The notes beneath the pieces were generated by a model, which saw nothing but the letters and a program-made list of their open reading frames with translations, was not told the DNA's origin and did no database searches. A program made the position numbers and the translations under genes. Source: Andalucia godoyi (Eukaryota; Discoba; Jakobea; Jakobida; Andaluciidae). Taken from it: a DNA stretch of 64,000 bases. The DNA lies in assembly GCA_009859145.1 (NCBI GenBank), contig VRVR01000030.1:177097-241096 (forward strand), given 5' to 3'. Shown piece after piece: positions 40,044 through 49,030 of the stretch (positions are counted from its first letter, which is position 1; each line of letters begins with the position of its first letter).

Positions 40044-41735
40044 CTATCGTCTCCTTGCTGACCGAGAGCTGTCGGTTAAGGACCGACGAGAAGCCGGGGA
40101 CGCTGGCGATGAGCCTTGGCGGACAACAGGAATGCGAATGGATGGAATTACCAGTTTTTGAGTGGCAGCAGAAGCCGGAGTGGGAGCTTGCGACTCGTCA
40201 GCAGAATACGATCCCTCAGAATCATCGTCGGACTCGGATGTGTCCGAGCCTGAGCGAGCACTGTACAGCACTGTCCTTGCGGATGCAATCTGAATGTCGC
40301 CGTTTCCAGAAAGCACTCGTTCGGAGTCTTTCTTCTCCAAAAGGGCTGCTTCTCCAACAGTTTTTGTGGGAAGAGACAACTGCAAATCCGATTGTTGAAG
40401 CGAAATGTGCTGTCGGAAAGATGACCCGCTTTGAGGTTGCATTGTTGGGGATTGGGGAACTGGAGTAAACGTGCGAGGATCCTGCTGTTGAAGCGCTGCA
40501 TCGGACGAATCGTGTGATGTATCCTCCAACATACTCATGTCATTCATGTTTCCCAAATCGACTCCAGAAATCTCCTTGTACCGTTGTCGCATCTTTTTGT
40601 GCTTGTCAACGAGCTCTTGCTCCTGAATTCGCAACAAGCCAAGTTCTTGTTCCACATCTGTAATATCTCTCTTAATTCTGTCTCCAACCACCACCTCCAT
40701 TCTTTGTTCACGATCCTCAGCATCCTCGGTTGCGCCTTCAAAATGCTCTGAGGATCGTGTCTCTGCCCGAACCCCCTTTGGAAGCGCAGTCCGCATCACC
40801 GACACAGCAATCTCTGCTTGGGTCTCCACTTCCGAAATTCTTTGTTGTAATGATTTCTGTTTGATATAAAAGTCTCCCGAAGTTTGGAATCGATCTGACA
40901 TCAATGCGATTTCTTTTTCTCTCTGAGACATTCGTTTCTTCAACGTCAAGTTTTCTTCTGCCAAACCGTCAGCCTCGCTTTGTGCTTCCTGAAGCTTTCT
41001 GCACATTGTCGCATGTTCTGCTCGAATCTTGGAATACTCCAGCAAAAGAATTTCATAAGAAGAATCCAATTGATCGGCTGATGGAGAGACCGTAACATTC
41101 ATGGTTTCGTATGCTGTTTTAATCCTTCGCAGCAACGATCCGAAAGCTACGTCTCTGCTAATGACCTTGTCAAACATCTCTCGAAACACTTCAACAGTCT
41201 GAGCACGTCGACTCCCATTTTCATCATCAAACTGATTCTCAATGCTTTGCAGTTTTTCAGACAGCTCTACTTCTAAAGTCAGTGCAGCGGACCGGAAGTC
41301 TGTTGTTGGTTTCTTCGGCGACGAATCCACAGTAAAAAATCGGTTCGCCGACAGAGATCCGACTGTTGCAGCTCCGATGCTTCTATGCGTAAGTTCTGAA
41401 GTTGACAGCTTCTGGTTAATAAATGCGTGGTAGGTTGAGGAAGCTGACGTCGGTCGACTGTTTCTGTTCGAACTCTTTGAACGCGCAGATGACGAACCAG
41501 TAAAATTCCCAATAGCAGAGCCTTTTGGAGTAGAAGTGAGGGAAAAAGAAGGTGAGGAGGACATCACGGCAGCCAAAGTCGCTTTCTTGGCTGTCGACGG
41601 AGCCGCGGAATGATGGTCCGAAGCAGCACTTGTTCGATGACGCGCAGCTGACGATGGACGAATCCCAAAAGCCAGTTTATCTGACGAAGAGCGCTGGATG
41701 AATGACGAATCCGCACGGCCCCGTGCATCCATCAT
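40044..41735 (-). CDS. Coiled-coil protein with a TSNAXIP1_N-like domain
   Basis: The 563-aa protein begins with a Ser-rich region (residues 1-150). It continues with SALTLEVELSEKLQSIENQF ... VEVFREMFDKVISRDVAFGSLLRRIKTAYE, which resembles the N-terminal domain of translin-associated factor X-interacting protein 1, a domain frequent in ciliary and sperm proteins. A coiled coil covers about residues 240-420 and an acidic/Ser-rich tail ends in a basic SRRSLTDSSRSARRR-like stretch. I start at MMDARGRADSS (41733-41735). The longer frame upstream translates a T-rich leader containing a possible 3' splice site (TTTTTCAG, about 41755), so a 5' UTR intron is possible. A flagellum-related role is inferred. 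Confidence 0.7.
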   Translation of the reverse strand: MMDARGRADSSFIQRSSSDKLAFGIRPSSAARHRTSAASDHHSAAPSTAKKATLAAVMSSSPSFSLTSTPKGSAIGNFTGSSSARSKSSNRNSRPTSASSTYHAFINQKLSTSELTHRSIGAATVGSLSANRFFTVDSSPKKPTTDFRSAALTLEVELSEKLQSIENQFDDENGSRRAQTVEVFREMFDKVISRDVAFGSLLRRIKTAYETMNVTVSPSADQLDSSYEILLLEYSKIRAEHATMCRKLQEAQSEADGLAEENLTLKKRMSQREKEIALMSDRFQTSGDFYIKQKSLQQRISEVETQAEIAVSVMRTALPKGVRAETRSSEHFEGATEDAEDREQRMEVVVGDRIKRDITDVEQELGLLRIQEQELVDKHKKMRQRYKEISGVDLGNMNDMSMLEDTSHDSSDAALQQQDPRTFTPVPQSPTMQPQSGSSFRQHISLQQSDLQLSLPTKTVGEAALLEKKDSERVLSGNGDIQIASARTVLYSARSGSDTSESDDDSEGSYSADESQAPTPASAATQKLVIPSIRIPVVRQGSSPASPASRRSLTDSSRSARRR

Positions 41736-42110
41736 CACAGCTAAACTTTCTGACCTGAAAAACAAATCGGTCTTCTTGAGATCAAACTGTCTCGTTCGCA
41801 GAAAACAAAAATCACACTGAGAACACGAGAGAAATAAATAATAAATAAAATAAAAAGAGAAAAAACACAAAACTCCGCAGGACACAGCGGTGATCTGGCA
41901 AGCAGTTTGGGAGGAAACTGTAAAAAAAGCTAGCAGGCGGTCGTAGATAGGCAGTGCAGAAAGATGCCATTTCCTGTGCAATCGATTTCTGTTTCCGTTT
42001 CAAAATTTCCTGCAATGAGCAGTGGTGGTGCTGAGCGATTTGTGAGCTGTCGTCATCAGGCCTTCTGAACGTTGTCCGAAAACGGCCCTCCGAATAGTGA
42101 ACTTTTCTCG

Positions 42111-42434
42111 ATGGAGTTAATTCGAGCTGCTGATGTTGGTGCATACGACGAAGTTGTGCATCTCGTTGAAAGCAGTAATGTCGACATCAACTATCAGAAT
42201 GAAACTGGAAACTCGGCGTTGCACATTGCTTCCCAGCGTGGGCATGAAAAAATCGTGTGCTACCTTGTAGAACATGGAGCGGACATTTCGCTGGAAAACA
42301 AAGAACAAAAGACTCCGATGCAGCTTGCTGCTCCTAGATTAAGAGGCGTCATGAAGGCCACCAAGGAGATCCAAGAATTGTACAAGCGTCTCGAGGCATC
42401 GTCACAACCAATGGATTCTACGGAGTTGGAATGA
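42111..42434 (+). CDS. Small ankyrin-repeat protein, 107 aa
   Basis: From the first ATG at 42111, 107 residues contain about two and a half ankyrin repeats (LIRAADVGAYDEVVHLVE, NETGNSALHIASQRGHEKIVCYLVEHGADI, NKEQKTPMQLAA), then a short helical tail. There is no signal peptide or membrane segment. It is small enough to be a stand-alone binding module, similar to other eukaryotic mini-ankyrin proteins; the partner is unknown. It is divergent from the TSNAXIP1-like gene, with about 375 bases shared as promoter region, which includes an A/T-rich leader but no other gene. Confidence 0.85.
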   Translation: MELIRAADVGAYDEVVHLVESSNVDINYQNETGNSALHIASQRGHEKIVCYLVEHGADISLENKEQKTPMQLAAPRLRGVMKATKEIQELYKRLEASSQPMDSTELE

Positions 42435-42572
42435 AATGATAGTTCAATAAAAAAACATAGCAATTACACTTACCCCATGCAAAAGATTCAAAGATGTAAC
42501 GTACAAGTTAATGAAATTTGATCGAGGTGGGAAATCTTAAAAAAATACAAATGCAGCAACCAACCCCCCCTT

Positions 42573-44521
42573 TCATACTTGTGGTTTGGGGCGGTCCCTG
42601 GCTCGCTGAATCAGCGCCTTTCGTTGCGCGCTGCTCAGTTGGTTCGAGCGAAAATCGTCAACAAGCCTGGAAACGTCAACAGACGAATCCAACTGGAGTT
42701 CTGCGTCCAATCCTGCTGCATTCTTCTCCTTCTCCGCCACAGCAGCCATTCCTTGCGAGTTCCGCGAATGGGAATGCTGCGGTGCATTGTAAGGTGGTGA
42801 CGCAGCAGAGGCGGCAGATACAGGTGTGCGGATGGGAAGTACACTGCTCTCGCTGAGATCTGATACTGCCAGTTTCTCTCGGGCTTGCTGAATTTTCAAC
42901 TGCTGCTGCTCAAGTCTGACGAGTTCGTCCTGATACCGGGGTTCCGGTACGCACAGACTGCTGATTACCTGCGGCTGAATGAGCATCTTTGTAATCTCAA
43001 GCTGCGATCGAAGCAAGGCGGAAACAGAGTCGATCTCCCGCTTCAAGGAAGAAATCTCTCGTGCAAGATGCTCTTCGTCTGTATCCATTGACTTCATCAT
43101 CTTCTTGTGTTCGGATTCCTCCAAAATACGCTTTGTCCGCTGAACTTCGCGGTTTCTCACCCGACCCAGTTGTTCTTCAACCAAACTTCGAGCATGAGAC
43201 ATTTCAAGCTCCATCGTCTGAAGCTCCAGCAAAAGTCTCGATTTTTGATAGTCATCTTCGGCAGAATGGTGATTTCGACGGCTTTCATGACCTTCAGCCG
43301 ATGGCGACCGGCTGGAGACAACAGGTGGATCAAATCCACGAGGTTGAGATTCAGAAGACTGCTTCGAATTAGCCGTTTTGACAGCCTCTGGACTACCGCG
43401 ACTGCTCACATTTCTGATGTGCCCTTCCGACACAGTAGCAAGAACTTGAGAAAAAGAACCTGCTGGCGCTGGTTTCTCCGCTTGCAGCCGATTCGAGGTG
43501 ACAGCCCGCAAATCGGCAGCCGCCGACGTTCGCGATTGATCGAGTTCTGTTACTGGCGAGTTAATAGAAGACAATGAAGAGACATTATGCAACGACGAAT
43601 CCTGCAGGTTTTGGTTGTCGTCTCTTGAGAAGACCTGAGAGGCTTTTGTCCGAGCAAGCGAAGGAGAAGGAGCAACAGGGGCCGCAAATCTCTCCAACTC
43701 GGGCTCGATGTGGGGTTCCCTTTGCTGTTCCATGCGAATGTTCTTCTCCAACTCTGCGAAGTTGACCTGATTGTGAGCGTGCGTGTGGTCTAGCACAGAA
43801 ATCGGAGAAGAAAATCCTGCTGATCGTTCTGGATCCCACAATTCGTCAAAGTTCGGTGGGAGATTTTGCCTATCCGGTCTGTTTGCAGCAACAGAGGCGA
43901 CTTCTGGTTTCGTACCCAATATTCGATCGATAAATTGCTGAATGCGCAGACCGAAGATCTCGACTTCGTCCGACAAGTCAATGTCACTCTTTGGAATGGT
44001 GGTCTTCAAAGACTGGATCTTTTGCAGAATGAGCTCGTGCTTTCTTATGCTTGCGTGCGACACAACAGCATGAGCAAATGAATCGCGCAACGATGCAAGG
44101 CTTTCCACTACTTTTTTCCGATCCGCATGAGACAGCCATCGGTCTCTAGGTGAAAACGCAGTCTGTTTCAAAGGAGTACCTTGCCCGAGAGGGGATTTAA
44201 AGGATTTTGCAGACGGAGTCGAAGCATTTGCTTTCGCGGGAGTTCCCAGTTTTTGCCTGTTCTGGGACTTTTGTGCAATTCTTTCAGCCTGCAGAATAAA
44301 GAGAAAATAAAATGTAAATAATGAAAAACGCGGTAAGAACAAGAACATAATACAAAGGAAAAATTGTGTGTGTGTGCGTGTGTGTGTGCATATGTGTGTT
44401 TTGTGTTGTTTTGACATCATACTCTGCGAACTCTGCATTCTGCAGCAATGTCTCGTTCCAAAGCACTGAGCAGCTCGTATTTTTCATGTATAATTTGCCG
44501 AAGGTCCTTCTTTTCATCCAT
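42573..44521 (-). CDS. Coiled-coil protein, two exons, about 604 aa
   Basis: Exon 1 is 44423-44521 (MDEKKDLRQIIHEKYELL...VRR, 33 codons). The intron at 44289-44422 begins GTATGA and ends CTGCAG, and exon 2 is 42573-44288. The joined protein has an N-terminal helical segment, a Thr/Pro/Lys-rich stretch, a helical domain around residues 85-150 (KKVVESLASLRDSFAHAV), a long disordered middle, a coiled coil at about 395-540 (LLELQTMELEMSHARSLVEEQLGRVR) and a basic C-terminus (IQRARDRPKPQV). I do not recognise the family. A cytoskeletal or flagellar role would fit the neighbours but is not shown. A (GT)n repeat lies in the intron and a long (CT)n tract just upstream of the start. Confidence 0.78.
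44365..44399. repeat. (GT)n microsatellite in an intron
   Basis: About 16 GT units, slightly interrupted, inside the intron of the coiled-coil gene (CA repeat on the coding strand). Confidence 0.85.
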
Positions 44522-44544
44522 TCCTGCCGACCTTTTTAGACCCC

Positions 44545-44547
<3 letters not shown>

Positions 44548-44622
<75 letters not shown>
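44548..44622. repeat. (CT)n microsatellite, about 37 units
   Basis: An uninterrupted CT repeat of about 75 bases, 27 bases upstream of the start codon of the minus-strand coiled-coil gene; GA-rich on its coding strand. Confidence 0.95.
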
Positions 44623-44623
<1 letters not shown>

Positions 44624-44956
44624 TCCTCTCTGTTGTTGTTCTCCCTGTGGTGTTCTCCCCGTGGTGTTCTGCCGTTGGACAACACCCATATTCGAAACCA
44701 CGAGGACACTTTTCCAGATTCCCGGGGACAAAAACGGAGACCGTCTCGCGCAGAATCAATTGAGCGTAGAAAGGTCGTCTGTCTTTTGAATTTCTTTTCT
44801 TTCCAAAAGACGTTTCCTTCAATTTGCGCCAACCTTTAAATTTATTGGTTGTCCGTGTTTTTTCCTCTTTCTTTTTCTTTTTATTGTTGTGTGGGCGGTT
44901 GTTTTTCATTCGTCACTCGATTCCTTATTATTTTAATTTGTCACTGCCTTGTACTC

Positions 44957-45352
44957 ATGTTCCGTAGATTTGTTCTGTCAGCAGCACCTCGACGCCTCCT
45001 TTCGACAGATGCGTCGAGCATTGGTACAAAGGATCCACTTCCTGTTGGAATGAAGACGGAGCCGCACGCGCTGATTGTTTTGGAGAATCTGTACCGCAAG
45101 CTGGTGTCAGATGTTTCTGCTTTCCCAGAAGCAGCCGTGTATCGCAAGAATGTCGAGGCTGCGTCCAGAGCTGGAATTGAAGCTATCCGCTCTGCGCGGG
45201 AACAATCAAAGGGTGTCGAGGAACAGGCGGTTGCCGCCATCGAGGCAAAGTACAATGTGGCATCCATCGAATTTCTCATTCGATCTGCACGAAAGGAAAT
45301 TTCTCTTGCCGCTGAAATGACACAGTGGAAACCATGGAGTACTCAAAACTAG
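44957..45352 (+). CDS. NDUFA5: Complex I subunit NDUFA5 (B13)
   Basis: The 131-aa protein starts with a basic, Arg/Ser-rich presequence (MFRRFVLSAAPRRLLSTDAS) typical of mitochondrial import. It then shows the NDUFA5 pattern: ENLYRKLVSDVSAFPEAAVYRKNVE, a helical middle, and the conserved ending ARKEISLAAEMTQWKPW. NDUFA5 is an accessory subunit in the hydrophilic arm of NADH:ubiquinone oxidoreductase. Length agrees with the family (about 115 aa mature). The ATG at 44957 is preferred because the frame above translates a T-rich leader. Its presence implies a conventional respiratory chain. Confidence 0.9.
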   Translation: MFRRFVLSAAPRRLLSTDASSIGTKDPLPVGMKTEPHALIVLENLYRKLVSDVSAFPEAAVYRKNVEAASRAGIEAIRSAREQSKGVEEQAVAAIEAKYNVASIEFLIRSARKEISLAAEMTQWKPWSTQN

Positions 45353-45431
45353 TGGGCGCGAACGAAAAAACAATAATAAACAAACATGTTCCTTCATATT
45401 TTTTTTAATAATTGAATTTATGGAATTAACA

Positions 45432-45727
45432 ATTAACGTTTCACCTACATTGTTGTACACTGAGTATGCCTGGCCCATCGGTAGTCATGCGTAATTAATT
45501 GTTGCAACCCGGGCCATGTCCGCATGGGACGGAAGGGGGGGTAGGCCCCAACACGCCTACTCCTCACGCAGCCATTTTGCAAGCTTGCGATGCATTTCCG
45601 TCGTCAGGCTGCGGTGGAAAATGTCATACGTCTTGCAAAGCGTGGCAGAGAGTCACGTGCACTGGCACCGCGTGGAAAAAAGAAAAAGACACAAAAAACA
45701 AAGGAGGTTGCTGCTTTAAAGAGTGTC
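45432..45727 (-). pseudogene. TnpB/Fanzor-derived, internally deleted element (copy C)
   Basis: On the minus strand a short stretch (about 45560-45615) encodes LTTEMHRKLAKWLREE, matching the central helix of relic A. It is joined directly to the family's 3' end sequence (GTGTTGGGGCCTACCCCC, 45540-45557). Downstream, the block ACTCAGTGTACAACAATGTAGG...TGAAACGTTAAT parallels the sequence after the hairpin in copy D. Upstream, 45706-45727 carries the 22-bp left motif also present in copy D. Most of the coding region is gone, so it resembles a miniature non-autonomous derivative. The rest of the spacer (45353-45431, 45728-45955) holds nothing I recognise. Confidence 0.75.
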
Positions 45728-45955
45728 CCAAAAACCAGTGTCTGAACAGTTTGGCTAAACGAACAAATCTGGATTCTCATTTTCGTTTGCTTGTTGTTGT
45801 TTGCGTACGTTCATGCATGTCGCTTGTTGTCGTCTTTGTGAGTATTGGTTCAATACAATAGCCTCGCAAACTTTGACAGAAGGAGCATTCAGGGATTTTT
45901 CAAAATGTAAAATTAAACAAAAAGAGGCAAACATTGTTTTTCTTAAGTTAATTAT

Positions 45956-47269
45956 TTACTTCTCTGACTTGATGTCGTTCGGTTGGACTCTGTACAGAGA
46001 CACCTTGGCCTGTCGAGAAGTGTAATTTGGGTCATTACCTTTTGACCAATCATAGCATTCAGCACATGCAAGTATCAACCCGTCTCCAGAGAAGTTGGCA
46101 CTCGTCATGGCCGAAGGGCGAGCCGGCAAGTGCTTCAGGCGCAGTTGTTGCACAGGGTCCCAGAAATTGACCACGCCATCGCCGCCAACAGTTGCCAGGG
46201 CACCTGCAGGATGCACTGCCACGTCATTTACCGGATACACATCTTGTGCGACGACCATATCTTTCTTTTGTTCAGGCAATCGATGGCATTTGAATGCAAA
46301 ATTCTTGGCTGTCGGTAAGGATTTGTCCACATAACTGACGCAGCACCTTCCTTCTATAGAGCCAACAACAACACTTCGTCCGTTCTGGAAAGCGGCAAGA
46401 CAGCGCAGTTGATAGCGCAAGAGGTTGTCCAGTACTGAATGCACCCTGTCCTGCGCATTCAAGTCAACCGCAAAGATATTCTTTGGCAGATCCCGTGCCG
46501 AACCGACCGCACTTCCGGGCCCACTCATTGGTGTCGCAGTTGCAGCTGCGAGCAATCCGCTGCACGTGTCCATTGCATAAACTCGTTCTGGGAATGAAAC
46601 TCGGGAAACGGGGCCATTTGAAGACGCTCTGACGTCCCAGTAGCACACGGATCTGTCCCATGACGCCGATGCGAAGAAGTTTGGGGCATGGGGAGGCACC
46701 TTACATACCTGCCGGACGGGGGCCGAATGCCCAAATTGTTCATTTTGAGGAGCGCCAAGAACAGTGGATTGCATTGTGTTCAAATCCATCATGCGCACCC
46801 TCCCGTCCGCACAAGCAAGCATGACATGAGTTCCAGTGTCCATCCAGCAGCTGCCGAGAATGGGGCACGGAATGCTGGGGGAGTTTGTTCCACTCGAGGG
46901 ATTTCCAACGCTGGAGACAGCACCGCCAAAGGCAGATGGCATGCCTCCACCCGGAGCAGAAGTGTTTGCAGACGAGGAAGACGACGAGGACTGAATGCTT
47001 GCTTGAGAGAGAGGTTCAACGATGAATTGTGGCTGACCCGGTGGAGAGTTCATCTCGGGGTTTCTGGTTACACGGTACAGAGAGACTGTTCCTGCCCAGG
47101 ATGTCACTGCTAGAAGATGCGCAAGCGTGCCTGGAGGGGCGTTGGGAGATCCTGTTGGAGAAGGAACAGGACAGAACCGAACGCTGGAGATCGTGTCGCT
47201 CGTGGACTGATTGATTTCGAAAAACAAATCGCGAGCATCACGAGCGGGCGGGTTGGACATGCGGTTCAT
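45956..47269 (-). CDS. RAE1: mRNA export factor RAE1/Gle2 (WD40 protein)
   Basis: The 437-aa WD40 propeller shows RAE1 features: DTISSVRFCP near the start, TSWAGTVSLYRV, a WMDTGTHVMLACADGRVRMMDL blade, APNFFASASWDRSVCYWDVR, IEGRCCVSYVD followed by FAFKCHR, and the terminal blade NDVAVHPAGALATVGGDGVVNFWD...ACAECYDWSKGN. RAE1 binds NUP98 and works at nuclear pores in mRNA export and at the spindle. An insertion of about 60 Ser/Gly/Pro-rich residues (about 88-145) enlarges a loop between the first blades. No intron. The stop lies beyond a region that also holds TnpB/Fanzor copy C. Confidence 0.93.
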   Translation of the reverse strand: MNRMSNPPARDARDLFFEINQSTSDTISSVRFCPVPSPTGSPNAPPGTLAHLLAVTSWAGTVSLYRVTRNPEMNSPPGQPQFIVEPLSQASIQSSSSSSSANTSAPGGGMPSAFGGAVSSVGNPSSGTNSPSIPCPILGSCWMDTGTHVMLACADGRVRMMDLNTMQSTVLGAPQNEQFGHSAPVRQVCKVPPHAPNFFASASWDRSVCYWDVRASSNGPVSRVSFPERVYAMDTCSGLLAAATATPMSGPGSAVGSARDLPKNIFAVDLNAQDRVHSVLDNLLRYQLRCLAAFQNGRSVVVGSIEGRCCVSYVDKSLPTAKNFAFKCHRLPEQKKDMVVAQDVYPVNDVAVHPAGALATVGGDGVVNFWDPVQQLRLKHLPARPSAMTSANFSGDGLILACAECYDWSKGNDPNYTSRQAKVSLYRVQPNDIKSEK

Positions 47270-47610
47270 TGGTCTTTAGAGGTCTGACTGTTTTCCCGAA
47301 TACTCCTCCTTTCTCTGTTTCTGCTTCGTGACTGCCTGCGTTGGTGAGAAATGTGAACACAAAAAGAAAGTGTGGGAAAGCAAACAACACTGTACAAGGT
47401 GAAGAAAACAACAAAAAAACAAAAACAAAACCAAAAGCACTCGGGACCTTTTTTATGATATTTGTCTGTTGCGCGATGCAACCACGCTAGGGTGAGTCCA
47501 TGAGCGTACAGCGGGAAGCCTTTTGGGAATTGAGAATTTTGGGATGATGAACCATGACGAGAGAAGAACACAAGCAGCAGCCTGCGGGTAAAGGGTCGGA
47601 TGTCGTTTCC
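47270..47610. other. Promoter/leader of RAE1
   Basis: About 340 bases. On the RAE1 coding strand it has the TTTTGTTTTTGTTTTTTTGTTG tract (fwd 47408-47435) seen in other leaders. No gene is found. Confidence 0.45.
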
Positions 47611-48579
47611 CTACCAATTCGCGCGACGTGTCCTCTCGATCCTGCTGCGCACTCTTGTTTTGCATGATGCATCTGCAGCTTCGTCATCGTACTTAGAAAG
47701 CGGAACGACCGTTTTGTGCTTGTGTATGACGTTCAGCAGATGAATCACCTGCTCAAACTCCAAATCCTCCGCGCGACCGTCGAATTTGATGCCCACTTGC
47801 AGGGACATTGCATCATCCAATACGGGAGCTGGAATCACATTGCGTAAAATCTTGCGTTTTCCAGAACCGAACAGTGCTTCCACAGCCTTTTCGCGATCCC
47901 CGAACCCGCCAGCTTGTGGAAGAAACACGGCTTCTGGACGCGGCTCCAACACAATGACTGCGGAACGAACTTTCGGCGGTGGAGAGAACGCTTCAGGAGG
48001 AACATCGAGAACCAGACTGATGTTCTGCATGTGCAAATGCATCATTGCCGCAATTCTTGTCCATTTCCTGGAGAACCTTCCGACTCGCGCAATGCGTTCA
48101 GCGACTTCATACTGCAACATAAACACTGCAGAGTGTTGAAACGGCTGGAACTGGCACATTGAGAGCATGATTGGGACACTCACATTATACGGCAAATTGC
48201 CTAGCACGTGAGAAAAATGGTGTTTTTGACGAAGTAGCAATGAGTCCAGGGCGTCTTCATGCCGCACACGAACGTCCACCTCACCTCCTTCGCAATGTGA
48301 GCTGGCAAGCGTCTTCAGAGACGACAGGAAAGGGATGAATCGCGCATCCTTTTCAATCATTACAAATTCCTTTGGAGAACGGGAAAGAATCGCCTGCGAG
48401 AGACCTCCAGGACCAGGGCCAATCTCCAGTACTCGCTCCCCTTGGATGCCAGTCGACCGCACAGAGGATGCAATCGCATCCAGCAGTGACTCGTTGAACA
48501 GAAAGTGCTGACCCAGATGCTTATCCGCACGGATAGATAAGCGATGCAGTACCCGCTCTATAGGAACCCATAAAGGCAT
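47611..48579 (-). CDS. TFB1M: rRNA adenine dimethyltransferase, KsgA/TFB1M type
   Basis: The 322-aa protein has KsgA/Dim1 family motifs: KHLGQHFL (residues 20-27), the SAM-binding LEIGPGPGGLS (51-61), MIEKDARF, the catalytic NLPYN (128-132), and FSPPPKVRSAVIVLEP. It should transfer methyl groups from SAM to two adjacent adenines in small-subunit rRNA helix 45. The GPGPGG form and overall divergence point to the mitochondrial TFB1M branch rather than the cytosolic DIM1. The N-terminus (MPLWVPIERVLHRLSIRA) could act as a targeting peptide. The start is the first ATG in frame (48577-48579). Confidence 0.88.
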   Translation of the reverse strand: MPLWVPIERVLHRLSIRADKHLGQHFLFNESLLDAIASSVRSTGIQGERVLEIGPGPGGLSQAILSRSPKEFVMIEKDARFIPFLSSLKTLASSHCEGGEVDVRVRHEDALDSLLLRQKHHFSHVLGNLPYNVSVPIMLSMCQFQPFQHSAVFMLQYEVAERIARVGRFSRKWTRIAAMMHLHMQNISLVLDVPPEAFSPPPKVRSAVIVLEPRPEAVFLPQAGGFGDREKAVEALFGSGKRKILRNVIPAPVLDDAMSLQVGIKFDGRAEDLEFEQVIHLLNVIHKHKTVVPLSKYDDEAADASCKTRVRSRIERTRRANW

Positions 48580-48603
48580 GTCATCCGATGCATGGAGTCT
48601 CAA

Positions 48604-49030
48604 TTGTTCACAACCTAAATCAACAACAGCGCAAGCAGACAGAAGAAAGTAAACTGATGTCGCTCAAGATTCGAGATTCGACAAAGCAGCAGTCCGCTAC
48701 GATTGCTTCAGAACGGACACGGAAAAAAGGGAAGCTTCATTGTTACTTGCAGTCTACAACGCACCCGGTCACCAACCACGCGATATTACGAGAATCTCGG
48801 CGGGAACGAAGGGGCTTTTGCTTCTGCGGAGATGTCTGTGTGCGTATGTTATTGAATAAAACGACATTCGAACGCGGCGAATGGAAGGAGAAATGAACGG
48901 AAAACGCTTTACGAAAAAGAGAGCAGCCTTCTTGGTTATTTTAGAATTTAAAAAAAAAAAAACAAGAAAAAATAATGAAAAATAAGAAAAAATAAGAAAA
49001 GTTTCACCCCATGACCGAGAAACGGCAGGA
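48604..49030. other. Spacer with A-rich runs
   Basis: About 430 bases between two minus-strand genes. It contains A runs near 48950-48963 and an AATAAGAAAA tract up to 49000, probably trailer of the aldehyde dehydrogenase gene. No gene seen. Confidence 0.45.

Noticed and set aside
44417-44731. Minus-strand frame with a long Arg-Glu repeat
   Set aside because: The RE run is just the translation of the (CT)n microsatellite. Only the last 33 codons (from the ATG at 44521) are real, as exon 1 of the coiled-coil gene.
45736-45747. CAGTGTCTGAAC identical to part of the copia LTR
   Set aside because: Only 12 bases match and flanking sequence differs, so a solo LTR fragment is not supported.
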